A stretch of 64,000 nucleotides of DNA from Helianthus annuus. Its lineage: Eukaryota; Streptophyta; Magnoliopsida; Asterales; Asteraceae. Location: positions 83,325,716 to 83,389,715 of the forward strand of contig NC_035436.2 of NCBI RefSeq assembly GCF_002127325.2, written 5' to 3'. Below the pieces are notes generated by a model, which was not told the DNA's origin, ran no database searches, and saw only the letters and a program-made list of their open reading frames with translations. Shown piece by piece: positions 12,437-24,924 of this stretch (the stretch's first letter is position 1; each line of letters begins with the position of its first letter). The translations under genes were made by a program, and so were the position numbers.

Positions 12437-13436
12437 CCCACCCCTCCCCCCAAAAAACCTACCCCCCCCCCTCTAAAAAAAGAACCTAATCCCCCCACCC
12501 ACCCAAGCTAAAATGCTAAAAACTAAGGTAGTGTTTGTTTTTCGGCCAGAAGCACTTCTGCCCACTTATGTCAGCGTCGCGCAGACGAGCGCAGACGTTT
12601 GAGTGCTGCAGCTTGTTTGTTTTCTCGCAGACCTTTCATTAAAAAAGGTCTGCGAGACCTCTTCTTAGCACAGACATTGACCCATGTCTTCTAAGGTCTG
12701 CTCAACTCTTCTCACCTTCTCCTCTTCTCCCTCCAGACACCACCTCCTCTGCCACCACCTCCACCTCTGCCGCCCACCTCCACTCCGCCACCACCTCCCA
12801 CCCAAGAACAGGTATGGGTTATCGAGAACCCAAGAAGGAGGGGGGGTTGTCGTCGGCTGGAACAATCGCCGTCGGCCGGTGTATCACCGGTCCGACATCG
12901 AGCAGGGAAAGGGGAGGGGTGTTTGTGAGCATCTGATTGTGAAAATGAGGCTCTGTGTTGTTTTGTTTGTATGTAATCGAGAGAGTGAGGATGATGAAGG
13001 GCAGAGAGAGAGATCGAGGGAGGAGAGAGAGATTAGTGTGTGTGTTGTGTGTGTTGTGTGTGTGAGAAGGGGTTTTGTAGAAGTAAAAAAAATAAACCGT
13101 CTTCTACATGCAGATTGCAGACATTTGGTCCACCTCTTCTTCTGCAGATGCCTGCAGATGTGGTCCGCAGACTGCAGACCTTTTCCCGCAGAAAAAACAA
13201 ACAGCACCTAAACCCCCAAAAAACCTAAAAAAATCTAAAAATCATACAAATTTTTTTTAATATTTTTTACATTAAAATCACTACTTTTAGTACCAAACAA
13301 AAAAAATTTTTTGGTAATGAAATTTAGAGATTTTTTTACAAAAAGTACTAAAAACAAAATTTTGGGTGTTTTTAGCTATTTTTAGGTATTTTTGGTTGGT
13401 TCTCGCAATAAAGGGTGGTTCCTAACGGATCATTCT

Positions 13437-13439
<3 letters not shown>
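12434..13439 (-). mobile_element. TA-tract element L, left end missing
   Basis: The right terminus, read inward on the minus strand, is AGGAGAATGATCCG, then AGGAACC, ACCCTTTATT and GCGAGAACC. That is nearly identical to the ends at 22475, 29583 and 37008. It abuts a long (TA)n tract. The left side starts in C-rich sequence at the broken LTR and shows no matching inverted end. A separate hAT-like MITE (12526-13209) sits inside; the flanking sequence rejoins in the related copy at 37008-37426. Confidence 0.65.
12526..13209. mobile_element. hAT-like non-autonomous element nested in element L
   Basis: The left end AGGTAGTGTTTGTTTTT and the inverted right end AGGTGCTGTTTGTTTTT match at 15 of 17 bases. 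Subterminal GCAGAC motifs occur repeatedly at both ends, a typical hAT arrangement. The interior is CT-rich and then GA/GT-rich; open frames over it on both strands are low-complexity and not credited as genes. I could not fix an 8-bp target duplication. Superfamily placement is inference. Confidence 0.6.

Positions 13440-13510
<71 letters not shown>
13440..13510. repeat. (TA)n microsatellite between elements L and A
   Basis: An almost pure TA tract of about 68 bases. It directly joins the right end of one TA-tract element to the left end of the next. Confidence 0.95.
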
Positions 13511-15818
13511 GGGTGATTTAGAGAAAACGGTGAAAAGTGTGAGAACGGTGAGAACGCTTATGAATCGTCCGATCAAAACAATCTATGGACTAGATTGTCG
13601 CGGTGGTGTTTTTGTAAATAACACGAATTCTAATGAGTGGACGCGCTTCATTAAGGGTAAAATGGTCTTTACACTTCTATACCAAAATGCCAACTAATGA
13701 ATAAAATGCCATTACCGGCCAAAATGCATCACTATATAAACAAAACATTCTCATACATAAGAACACACCTCCCCCAACCTGAAAATGCCATATTTTCTAC
13801 TATATAACATTCATCTTACAACGCCAAAAATTCCAAAACATCAAACACACCTACTCAAAAAACGCCATATTTTACTATATACCAATCATCTTAGAAAACG
13901 CCAAATCTCTCAAATATCAAAAATTTCCAAAAAATGGACGTTTCTTTCAGATACACTATTTCCTCAGAAAAACGCCAAAAATGCCAAAAATCGTTTCTTG
14001 TATATTCAATATTGTTCTACGCGAAGTTTCGAAGAATGAATTCTTTCCTGAGATGCTGTGACTCAAATAACATTATGCTGAATGAGATGGACAAAACTTC
14101 AAGAAAAAGATACTGGGGTCAGAGTTTTCAGTTTTTGTGTTTTGTTATTGATGAATATTATAATGGCATGAATAGACGAATGACACTGATGAGTGGTTTG
14201 AAGATACATATTCAAACAAAAAACTCATGTCATATTGTCTTTCCAAACGGCCAAAAAAACACAAGCATGACAAAGCCAAACCACCAGTGAACATGTTTCA
14301 AAGAAGAAAGAGACTGATGATAGTGAAGATTTGGAAGATGAAGTGTTTCTATTTTTAGTTTTTTAATTTTCCTTTTCTGTTGTTTGTTATGTATTTTTCG
14401 ACTAAGAATAAAAAAGTTTAATAAAGAGCCAAAAAGTCATAAAGAGTGGGAAACGCCATAATGCAGTAAAACGTCATAATGCAGTAAAACGCCAAAAACT
14501 CCCAACCTATAATAAAAGTAATTTGGAGAAGTATTATTAAAAGCTAAAAATGGAAAAAACGCCAAAACTACTTAAAGCCATTAAAAAATGCCAAACTTGG
14601 AAGATGGAATATCTAAGACCATAAAAACTCATAAAAAGCTGAACAAAACCAGTAAAAAAGTACACACAGTAAGTGAAAAGACGGCTACTTTATTAATAAA
14701 AATCTCGCCTAAACTATGCGCCATAAACATCTTATAAGAGAGACGTCTCTGCACAATCAACTGATCACACCACCAAAAATAAATGCCATCTTTCCAAGAA
14801 AACATTCACTTTAAAACGCCAAAAAAGATACTTAAAAAAGCCACATATGCGGAACCTCATTTCTTCTATATTTAGTATTGTTCTGAATGAAGTTTCACTT
14901 AATGGATTCTATTCTGGGGTGGGTATCTCTATAAGCTTTTGCTGAATGAGATGGACAAATTTTCATGAAAAAACGAAGTAAAAAACACTTTTACCCCTTA
15001 ATGAAGACGGCGTTATGTAGGAAAATAAGGATCTACAGAAGGTATTCAGAATAGGTTCAAAACGCCAAAAAGGTTAAAGTAGAAGAGGCTGATGACAGTG
15101 AAGATTTGGAAGAGAAATTAGATTATAATTTTTATTTTATTTTTTCCAATTTCTATTGTTTGTTATCTAATTATCTGATTTTATTATCTATTCTCTACTA
15201 ACAAAAAAAATAATATAAAACGCCATAAACACCAAAACGGCTGATAGTGTGAAAACTGAGAGAACGGATGCTAGCAAAGCACGATGTTGCTATAAAACGC
15301 CAAACAAGGTATTACTGAAAAATCAACTCTAATTCACAGATGAAATTGAACGAAACAGTAATTGCTAAACAGTAAAATGAAGAGAGGTAACATTATTGCC
15401 AAACATTTATTATATTAAAAGCCACTACATGGAAAACTGAATTTATTTATCTTTTCAAAACGCCATAATTGTCTGTCACATTATAGACCTGTATCCTACT
15501 TGATATAATAAACATCAAGAAAATTACTTACTGATGTTTTTTACATCATAGACATGCATCCTGATTTAGAAAACAATAAAAACACCAAAACATACTTAAA
15601 ACGCCAAAATGTTTACTATGATCCTGATCTACAAACAATAAAACGCCGCGTATTTATTTAACGCCAAAAAAAATGGAAACGGGATGTGACACACGTTTAA
15701 AAAAAGAAATATGAAAGGACAAAAAAGCCCCTCCGCCCTTCTCTATGCCGCGGGACACGTGTTGGGCCAGGATGCGTTCTCACCGTTCTCACACTTTTGA
15801 GCGTTTTCTCCTGATCCC
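13511..15818. mobile_element. TA-tract element A (2.3 kb) with ACGCCA motif array
   Basis: The left end GGGTGATTTAGAGAAAACGG continues into GTGAAAAGT, GTGAGAACG, GTGAGAACG. The inverted right end (from 15818) is GGGATCAGGAGAAAACGC followed by the same nonamers; about 39 of 46 positions match. Both sides abut TA or TC/TA tracts. The interior is AT-rich with roughly 16 exact copies of ACGCCA, mostly within AAACGCCAAAA or AAACGCCATAA. Small open frames (13785-14039, 13934-14290) have no recognisable domain and I do not call them genes. No transposase is visible. Confidence 0.75.
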
Positions 15819-15821
15819 GTT

Positions 15822-15870
<49 letters not shown>
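15819..15870. repeat. (TC)n/(TA)n tract between elements A and B
   Basis: A run of TCTCTC followed by TATATA joins the right end of A directly to the AGGG start of B. Confidence 0.9.
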
Positions 15871-15871
<1 letters not shown>

Positions 15872-16254
15872 GGGTGGGAGTTGGCTACTAAGTCAATTTT
15901 TCCTACAAAGTGTAAAAAGTCATAAAACACCATAATGTCAACCATAAAACTCACTCAAAACCCACAAATAACATAGTGGAGGTTATTAAAACACAATTTT
16001 TGTGGTTTTTATTTTGTGTTTTGGATGATCAGGCTTTTATTATCAAATGATTAACATTAGTGTGTTTTATGTTGATTATCTATTGTGTTTTATAATCATA
16101 GTTCTACGATAGTGTGTTTGAAGTTTTATGGACTGTTAGGGTTCTAATATACTGTTTTAGTACAATTCACTTTGTTAAAATTGTGGTTGAAATTGTGGTG
16201 TTTTATGACTTTGTACACTTTTTTAGGAAAAAAACCACTGTGTAGCCGAACCTC

Positions 16255-16259
<5 letters not shown>
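15871..16259. mobile_element. TA-tract MITE B (389 bp)
   Basis: The left end AGGGTGGGAGTTGGCTAC and the inverted right end AGGGTGAGGTTCGGCTAC form a terminal inverted repeat that continues imperfectly to AAGTCATAAAACACCA. Short nonamer boxes (CCTACAAAG, TGTAAAAAG) lie in the same layout as in other TA-tract elements. It is flanked on both sides by TA tracts. There is no coding capacity. Confidence 0.85.

Positions 16260-16332
<73 letters not shown>
16260..16332. repeat. (TA)n microsatellite
   Basis: About 72 bases of TA dinucleotide separate MITE B from a Helitron-like sequence. Confidence 0.95.
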
Positions 16333-16339
<7 letters not shown>

Positions 16340-16768
16340 TAAAAGAAACCAATTGATGGACACGTGTCGACATGAGAGGCGTCTATTTTTTTAGTTTTCC
16401 CGCCATATATCTATGTTAAAAATTACAAGTTTTAAAATAATTTATCAAGTTATCCCATATTTTAAGTCGACGTTTATCTATAACTATATCTCTATATTTA
16501 TATTTATTTTCTAATATAATCTTTATACTTATCTTTATTTTATTATTTTGGAAGTAAATTGCACAAAATGTCCTATATGTTTCCTCAAACTTGCAGGTTC
16601 CAACCTTAATGTTTAAAACTTGCTAAAAACATCCTTTAAGTTTATTTTTGCTGTTGGTTTAATCCTTTATGACTAACCAAGTTAATCATCACAGTTTATT
16701 TCCCTCACACGCCTAACATGTGAGGGTTCCACTATCGTTTAATGACCGACATCAACTGACTCGCAAAA

Positions 16769-19700
16769 TGTGACAACCCTCACCAAACCAGGTATCGGTA
16801 CGACTTAATTAATATTTAATTACTGCTTAATTACTGTGCTTGCTTGAAATTGTGGATAAACTGCTACCTGAATACTGATACATGTACTTACTTGCATCAT
16901 ACTTTATTTGCTGTCACTCCATTATTTGCTTACAGAACTTTAGTGACAACCTTGATGCACAAAAGCACAATAGCACAATAAACGGATAACCCAGTAAACG
17001 TGCTGACATAGCCAGCACCAGGCAGGCACTGCCTCTAAGGTCGTATGAGCCAGAGATAGTTTACTACACTAGTAGAGAGTGTAGGGAAATGAGGGTTGTA
17101 GAGTTGTGTCACTAGGTGATAATTATAGTGACCGGATGTGCCTAAAACGTACTTTAAGTACAAAATTCAGCACTTTAAATAAAAATTCAGCATTAAGCTA
17201 ACTAATAAAGTGCCAAAACATGAGAAAAATATTACTAGACACTTTCCAAAGTGTCGGGAATAAATTGTGTCACTAAAAATAATAATAAAGACACTTTAAA
17301 GCTTTATTAAGCACTTTAACGGATCAGTATCCAACCGAACAACCGGACTTAACCCGGGACATAAAAAAAAATATTGACAATAACATTATTTTTCTTTTTC
17401 TGAGTCAGTTAAGGTCCCCGAATACCCTAACATCCGTTACAAATTACTACACACTAATAATTAATATTAATCACCAACTTAACTAATTAGTCTAACTATA
17501 TAGTTAGGATCCAACCATGAACCCCCCCCCCCCCTCCAACGAGTTCGGTTCCTATGGGGGACACCCCACTAATTTTCTTGATTAATTTAATCTCACATGT
17601 TAAATATCTACCCTACATAAGGACCATGGGACAATTAGGATGTATGGATATTATATAAGTATGTTAGTCCATAACATTACATTTGCAAACCACACAAAAT
17701 TTTCACAACTTTCTTTCCCTCATCTCATTACCTACGGCCAAGAAGTCCCACACACATCCACCCACTTTTCAATCTTTATCTTGTAATTCCAAATACATAC
17801 AAAGGTGAAGGATCACGCATAAGGAAGCTCGGTGCACTCGGATTGCCAAGGACCTCACTACATTGCTTTTAACCACCCATTTTTCGACTAGTTTCTTCCC
17901 TAGCCTCGAGCTAGTAGTAAGTGACTCTAAACACCTTTTTGATCTATTCTAAAGTGGTTAATAAAAGTTTTGTCGGTTGAAAACCATGAACATATAAGAT
18001 CAAAATTAAAAGTCTACTAAAGAAGATGAACAAGATGGATAATAGATGAATATTAGAGTAAAACTTATAAAACTAGTATTGTTATGATTATTTTTGGTTG
18101 TTGATTGCTAGCATGGGAATGGATCGTCATCAAACCCGCTAAATCATGTTCACAAAACATGAACTAGCCTTATGTTTAGTTGTAAAGTTTCTAATGGATC
18201 GTCATCAAACCCGCTAAATCATGTTCACAAAACATGAACTAGCCTTATGTTTAGTTGTAAAGTTTCTAGATAACGAACCCTTTCCAGCATAAACATGAAC
18301 TTGTGTAAAAATAATTTTTCTTATGAAATGGAGTTCTAAACTAGTAGATCTACGGATCTACAAGTGGTATTTTCAAAGGACCAAGTGTTAAAAGAAATCA
18401 TATTTTAAAGTCGGATCTTTCTTAACAAAGGTGATTTTTATGAACACACAAGTGTGTAGACACTTGTGTAACACAAAGTTTTGACAAAAGAATTATTTTT
18501 GTAATTTTTGACAAGAAGTTGTGGAAATGTATTTTCTTTAAAAACGAGATTCACAAGAAACCGAGTTCATTTATAAAAAGGTCTACTAAAAATATGGGGA
18601 AATTGCTACATATTTTACGCAAACCACAAGTTCATGTATTTTTGCGATTTATATCTATTTTGACTAGTTTAATGTTGAAATATTGTTTGTTAATGTTGGG
18701 AACATTGTTGATTTGAATTTTAAAAGAAAATGATACGCTTGAAAGCGTGGCCACCTCCAGTTACAGGGGAAACTCTGGCGAAATTTTTCCAAAAATCTAA
18801 CACTTGGAAATATTTTTATCACAAGTGTTATGAATATAATTTTTAACTTATTTTTCCAAATAAGTTTCGCCACAATTTTGTTACAAAACTACCAAGTGTC
18901 GGAGGTGAGATTTTCACAAAATAAAACTTGAAAAAAAAAATATATATTTAGTATATATATTTTCCATAACAACACTTGTGAGATTTTTTTGTAAACTATA
19001 TAAATATTATTTTTAGGGTAAAAATAATATTACCGAATATTAACGACACCAAAAAATACGAACGCCTTCACAATAAATATTAAGTTACAACGGTATTATT
19101 AATACCACCCGATCTTTAAACGTAACTTACGCATTTTCGAAAAAAATACTAGTGAACGCGTATTTTGACAAAGGTATTATTTTGGGAAAATTATATGTAA
19201 TAAAATATAATATTTTTGGGAAAAATATTTATATTTTGGAGAAAGGCTTAAAATGTATTTTAAGTGAGACTTAATAATATATTACGAAAATTCACGAACG
19301 CACATGTATTAAAGCCCCCATCCTTGGGAAGGAAAATATTCACCAAATATTTGCAAAGTGTAATTACGAAATAGTTGTCTAACTATTTCCCAAAGACATT
19401 AAACCTTAAGCTAAGGCACGGCCGTCCGTCTAATAGAAGTTAGTACGTGTAGGTCGTTGCACAGCAGATTAACCAGGAGATTTTTCTTGTTAGAGACGCA
19501 CCACTGTGAGTTCATGTCCCCCTTTTCTCTTAACTGTTTTCAGTTTTCTAAACTGCGGGGGTGAAATACATGTTACATTGATTACAAGTACTTTTTACAT
19601 GGTATGGTTAGCGTAAGGAGGGTTATTACTTAGATCATGTGAGTGGGTAGGCGCAACTTGAGGCCATTAATCCTCATAGTAGGACCGAGGGACAGTAGCG

Positions 19701-20317
19701 GTAGATCTATCTGGGTGTAGCGAGCCCAGCCCCAGGCCCAGCGTAACGGACCTCGGGGTGACTTTGTACCCAACGCAAAATCCGCTAGGTTTGAGTCTTC
19801 CTACTTGCACTTCACACATATCAATGGCCTTGCAAACCATTGGTGATCTCTTTTTCCTTATTTGCTACATACCAGGATTTTTATACTTACAAAGGTTTTA
19901 CATATTCACTTACACATGAACTCGCTCAACAATTTTTGTTGATTTTTTCCAACTTACATGTATTTCAGGGAACTAAGGATTCTGGCACGGTATGCTACGT
20001 TTTCCCGCTGCATAAGAGTTATGAGGTCATCCAAGTTTAGGGGATGTGGCTTTTACCTGGACGAGTCACAATCCTTAAACGGCGTTTATTTTAAGTTTGT
20101 GGTTGTGTCATTCAAACAATGTTTCTATGTTATTAGGTTGTAGTTTCCGTTGCATGTGTCAACGCTTCAAGACAATGTTGTGTTACTTTTATTTTAAAAC
20201 TTAAATCAATGGATGATCTGCATGGTTTTATTTTCATATAGCTTTGTTATGATTAAGCTATGGTATTAAGAAGTCACACCAAATAAACCCACGCTTCCGC
20301 AAAGCAAGGGTGTGACA
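16769..20317 (+). mobile_element. Solo LTR of the chromovirus-1 family
   Basis: It begins TGTGACAACCC and ends GGGTGTGACA. It is flanked by perfect 5-bp duplications CAAAA (16764-16768 and 20318-20322). No primer site or internal domain follows, so it is a solo LTR left by recombination between the two LTRs. Both ends and long internal stretches match, in reverse complement, the LTR at 45979-49371. It contains a 75-bp perfect tandem duplication (18118-18267). Small open frames in it have no domain support. Confidence 0.88.
18118..18267. repeat. 75-bp perfect tandem duplication in the solo LTR
   Basis: Two adjacent copies of a 75-bp unit, beginning near ATGGATCGTCATCAAACC and ending near TTGTAAAGTTTCT, appear identical. 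I do not see a second copy in the related LTR at 45979-49371. Confidence 0.85.
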
Positions 20318-21207
20318 CAAAATGGAACGAAGATGTGGTGCAAGCGCAAAACTGCCTGAAACCTAAGCAAAATTGCCTCTGTTTTCACCGGAGATGAAGT
20401 CCAAACACAATTGGATCTCTTAAATTTATGGGGCCGTTCACATGGAGCAAGCCCCTTTTCATTCCGAGCTATCAACATCCACTCGGAGGAGAGATCCAGC
20501 CGCTGACTAAATGCCAAACAAGGCATATTTGTAGGTTGATAGTCTCACGTTAGTTTTGTATGTGATTTCAAATCCAAAAGTGCATATTATTTTTTGTAAT
20601 TGTTTTCCTCTTTAATTTTGATTACTTGATTGAGATTACATGTATTAAATAGGGAAGAATAAAAACTAATATTTAGGTACAAAGCAATGGGTCATGAATG
20701 GGGAAAGAAGAAATAAGTGGATTTAATGGACTGAATGTATATTTGGGTGCAAAATTTGTGTTTTTTGAATTGTGAATAGAGTCATTTCATACTCAAAAGT
20801 CTCTAATGGCGGTGGCTGAGGGCCTGGGGCTTTTTTATTTTTTACACTTAATAATAATAACTATTTAATATTTTATTGATCCGACCACATGTAACACAGA
20901 CGTTTCTAACCTGTTAATAAATTAAGAAAACAACAAAGTAAAATATTATAATTTTTGTAATACACAAGTTTATAACCTAATAATAGAAAAATAAAAAAAA
21001 CAAAGTAAAATGTTCTAATATGTAAATAGTATATCAAAGTTCTTTTTACCAAAAACGTATTTTGACCACTGTGTGTGTTAACTGATTACATTATATTTAT
21101 TCAAGTTGTGTAGTACACGTGCTTATTCAACTCATGTGACACACGGGTAATTAAAGATGTAAATTTTTTTATTAATCAACCCGTATAATACACGGGGTTC
21201 TAACCTA

Positions 21208-21208
<1 letters not shown>

Positions 21209-21249
<41 letters not shown>
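21209..21249. repeat. (TA)n microsatellite between the Helitron-like end and element C1
   Basis: An almost pure TA tract of about 40 bases linking CTAG|T to the AGAGGG start of element C1. Confidence 0.95.
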
Positions 21250-21253
<4 letters not shown>

Positions 21254-22475
21254 GGTAAGGTTCATGCGAGAACCACCCTTATTGCGAGAACCGCGAGAAC
21301 CAATGTGAACACAAAATAAAATCTAAAAAAAAAATCAAAAAATCACTCAAATTTTTTTTTAATATTTTTATTAAAAAATCGCTATATTTCGTTAGCATAA
21401 AAAAAAACTTTTTTTGGAGTAACAGTTATCCATGCACATGTGCATATGTATCATTACTTCGACAAATTCGGTAATACGTTATCAGGAATAGACAATTACA
21501 CTTTAATTTACAATACCATTCGTAATACACTACTTTTTACATTACCAATATTCAAAATGCACATGTGCATCATTAGGTATAACCATGATATAACGTGTTT
21601 TGGTACAAAAAGTTTGTGATTTTGAATGGAGAAGTAGGCCCATATACATGTTTTTTTGGTTAGTTATATCTTGTGGTTGATGGTTTAGTTATAGTTGTCA
21701 ATTTATGATGTAATATGTTGATTGGATGGTATAAATGGTGTTTACATACATGTAATAAAGTGAAAATATTGGTAATGGTATTATATTATGGATGGTAGGA
21801 GGTAATGGTATTGTATTATGGATGGTAGGATGTAATGGTAGTGTATTATGGATGGTATGATAGATGAAAGTGAAAGTGTATTCAAAGTAGTGTACCAAAA
21901 CACCTTATTTCATGTTGATACATATAGATACACATGTGCATTTCTAATATTGGTAATGTAAAAAGTATTGTATTACACATGGTAGTGTAAATGAAAGTGC
22001 AATTGTCTAATGGTTTTAATGAATTACGGAATTTGTCAAAGAAATGACAAAAATGCACATGTGCATGTTTGTGTATTATGGATGGAATGATAGTTGAAAA
22101 AGAAAGTAGTGTACCAACACACCTTATTTCATGTTGATACATATAGATGCACATGTGCATTTCTAATATTGTTAACGTAAAAAGTAGTGTATTACACGTG
22201 GTAGTGTAAATGGAAGTGCAATTGTCTAATATTTGTAATGAATTACGGAATTTGTCAAAGAAATGATACAAATGCACATGTGCATGGATAATTGTGACTC
22301 GAAATTTTTTTTTTTTGAAAATTTTTTTATTGTAAACAAAATATAGCGATTTTTACAAAAAAAAAATGGTAAAAAAATTGGGTGTTTTTTAGATTTTTTT
22401 AGGTATTACTGTTTGTGTTCACACTGGTTCTCGCGGTTTTCGCAATAAAGGGTGGTTCCTAACGGATCCTTCTCC
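21250..22475. mobile_element. TA-tract element C1 (1.2 kb) with repeated ATGCACATGTGCAT palindrome
   Basis: The left end AGGGTAAGGTTCAT runs into GCGAGAACC, ACCCTTATT, GCGAGAACC, GCGAGAACC. The inverted right end AGGAGAAGGATCCG runs into AGGAACC, ACCCTTTATT, GCGAAAACC, GCGAGAACC. TA tracts lie on both sides. The palindrome ATGCACATGTGCAT occurs at 21432, 21557, 22053, 22147 and 22272, with a near copy at 21928. A related copy, C2, lies at 28352-29583. No protein is supported. Confidence 0.82.

Positions 22476-22485
<10 letters not shown>

Positions 22486-22532
<47 letters not shown>
22486..22532. repeat. (TA)n microsatellite between C1 and D
   Basis: About 47 bases of TA. Only this tract and a short ATATAC stretch separate the two elements. 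Confidence 0.95.
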
Positions 22533-22536
<4 letters not shown>

Positions 22537-22756
22537 CCAGGATCATTTCAGAACCATAAATATTTACAGAACTCGCAGAACTCCTAATAAACAATCTTTT
22601 TATTTATATATTTTTATGTTTAGGATAATTTTATCATTTATTATGTGTATTTTTACGATTATATACATGTTAAGAGTAATTTTATCATTTTTTATATGAA
22701 ATTTTATAATTACACATATGTAAACTAGTTTTTTTACATATATGTAATTAGTTATG

Positions 22757-22805
<49 letters not shown>

Positions 22806-22973
22806 TGGCAATTAAACATATGTAAACTACTTTTAACATCTATGTAATCAAAGAAATACAGATAGTAGATGATAAAAAGATCATAAATACAAAAACTTAT
22901 ATATAAAATGATTGTTTATTAGGAGTTCTGAAAGTTCTGTAGTTATTTAGAGTTCTGAAATGAACTCAACCCT
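22533..22973. mobile_element. TA-tract MITE D (441 bp)
   Basis: The left end AGGGCCAGGATCATTTCAG and the inverted right end AGGGTTGAGTTCATTTCAG continue through boxes TTCAGAACC, TACAGAACT, CGCAGAACT to CTCCTAATAAACAAT, giving inverted repeats of about 60 bp. TA tracts flank both sides. The interior holds a (CA)n(TA)n microsatellite near 22755-22800. Confidence 0.85.
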
Positions 22974-23043
22974 ATATATATATATATATAGTGTACTTAC
23001 CGTGTAGAGTGCATAAATCAAGAGGTACACCTTTTTATGGTAA

Positions 23044-24250
23044 CTAGGGTTAAGACCCACCCGCGTGGCGGCGCGGGTACATCGTAAACATTGAATGAAT
23101 TAGTCCAAACGTTATATGATGCATTAACCATATGAAAACACACATTTCGTCGTATCCAGTTGAACTCAATATAACATGTATAAGCATTGTGATTGGATCA
23201 AACGTAAAGTAAATCAAATTCATATCGAACAATCATAACGTATTATATGTGACCCAACTCATACATAGAAAACGTAAAGGGTATGAAGGAAATTCACATG
23301 TAATCGAAAGGGATTAATTAGAGCTTTCGAAAAAAAGGGAGAAAGAAACCATAATTTGACTTTGCTCGGTTCGAAACAAACTTTACGAAACATACATAAA
23401 ATAAGCACGAAAACATATTATATTTGACATGAATCATTTCCCAAAAAAGTTTACGTCTAAATGTAGAACAACTTGAATTTATACGAAAACATACATAAAA
23501 ATATGCACGTAAAAATGGTTTCTTTAAATGAAAACGTATTATATTTGACCTGACTCGTCTATAAAAAAGGTTTATGTCGGGATGTAGAACAAATCATATT
23601 TATACATACCTGTACATAAAATATGCACGTAAAAAATAGTTTTTAAGTAAAGGAAGTATAGGGGTAAACCAAAACAAAATATCAGTAAAAAATTTAATAG
23701 GTTAAAAACCTTCGTAAAACCGTGCCAAGTAGCACCAATGCCACAACCACATCGACTCTCAACATCGTAAAAATAAAATAGTTAAATGGTAAAAATTACA
23801 CTAAACAAAAAGCAGACTAAAATCGTTGAACCACACACATCCGTTACAGTGTGTTAATGCGAAGAAAATAACCAGAAACGTAAAACGTAGAAAATAATAA
23901 CTTAGTCGATCTAGAACCCACTCGTTGCGGCGAACTTTTCAAAAGGGAAAAAATGGATGCGTTGCGACGGGTCTGTCAAATATAGAGCAAAAAACGTTAA
24001 ACCTCACATGCACGCTACGACATGTTAACTCGCAAAATTTAGAAGAAATGTAAAACGAAAAACTTGCGAAAGATAAAAAGTATGGGGGACCAAAGTTGTA
24101 AATAATAAAGTGTTGTGTTAAATTACAAAAGATGAAAAACTTTGAGTTGAAAGTAAAAAATTCAAATGGGTTAAAATGTAAAAGATAAAAGTTCTGGGTT
24201 GAAAGTGAAATATCAATGTTTTTTTTTAAAAAAACTCCCCAAGCTTGGGA
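23044..24250 (-). mobile_element. Non-autonomous Helitron on the minus strand (1.2 kb)
   Basis: Read on the minus strand it starts A|TCCCAAGCTTGGGGAG at 24250. It ends with the hairpin CCCGCG-CCGCCA-CGCGGG (near 23078-23061), then TGGGTCTTAACCCTAG|T at 23044. The A|TC...CTAG|T boundaries and the hairpin shortly before the end fit Helitrons. It has no Rep/helicase coding. No long open frame is supported in its AT-rich interior. Confidence 0.65.
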
Positions 24251-24924
24251 TACAACTCCTAATGCACAAAAAACTTGCTAATTTATATATGGAATAATAT
24301 CATGAAATTTATTATAATGCATACTAAATGTACGCAATGTCAAATTGTATAACTTTTTTAAGAGAAATGTGCTTGGATAGTCTCTGTGATTTGCCCATTT
24401 TTCACATTTAGTCCCTAACTTTCTAAAATTACATTTATAGTCCCCAACTTTTTCGCTTTCGTTCTCGGATAGTCCCTGACGCGTAACTGGGTTAGTTTTT
24501 GGTGTTAGGTGCGTGTGAAATGACAAAAATACCCTTACTGTCAAATTAATAGCTAAAAAGTGAAAAGAAATATAATTAACACCCACAACCGCCCCACCCA
24601 CTTCATCTTCATCTTTCCCACTCCACACCACCACCACCACCACCATCTACCCCCCCCCCCACTTCACCGTAACCACCACTTGTTGATTTACACCGTGCCC
24701 ATATATTGCGCGCATTTATTCTACTTATATTGAGTGCACCAGTTGTACTAAAGTCTCTACACACTCTGCTAGAAGTTTGTCAAGAGAATTGGCAATGAAG
24801 ACTAGTTTTTCATCATCTCCCGGCATAGATGACAACGTAAACAATTCCCCGGTTTTGTTCATTTGTTTCTTGATAAACTTCAGGAATCCTGTTTTATATA
24901 TTGATACTCAGTACCATATGAGAG

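Larger units (their letters stand above)
16333..21208 (+). mobile_element. Helitron-like element interrupted by a solo LTR
   Basis: The right end carries a hairpin (CCCGTATAATACACGGGG, 21180-21197), then TTCTAACCTAG followed by T, the CTAG|T signature of Helitron 3' ends. The left side (ATAATAAAAGAAACC... GGACACGTGTCGAC) resembles plant Helitron 5' regions, but a TC start is not visible and may have been lost in the TA tract. No Rep/helicase coding is seen, so it would be non-autonomous. A 3.55-kb solo LTR (16769-20317) is inserted, leaving about 1.3 kb of Helitron sequence. Confidence 0.5.

Noticed and set aside
12684..13211. Open frames of 175 and 107 codons on opposite strands
   Set aside because: They lie inside a hAT-like element; the sequence is CT/GT low complexity and no domain is recognisable.
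13785..14290. 84- and 118-codon frames in element A considered as a transposase remnant
   Set aside because: No catalytic or DNA-binding motif is visible; Asn/Lys/Ile-rich composition fits AT-rich non-coding sequence.
22740..22800. (CA)n(TA)n tract considered as an origin or regulatory element
   Set aside because: A simple microsatellite in MITE D with nothing else to support a function.
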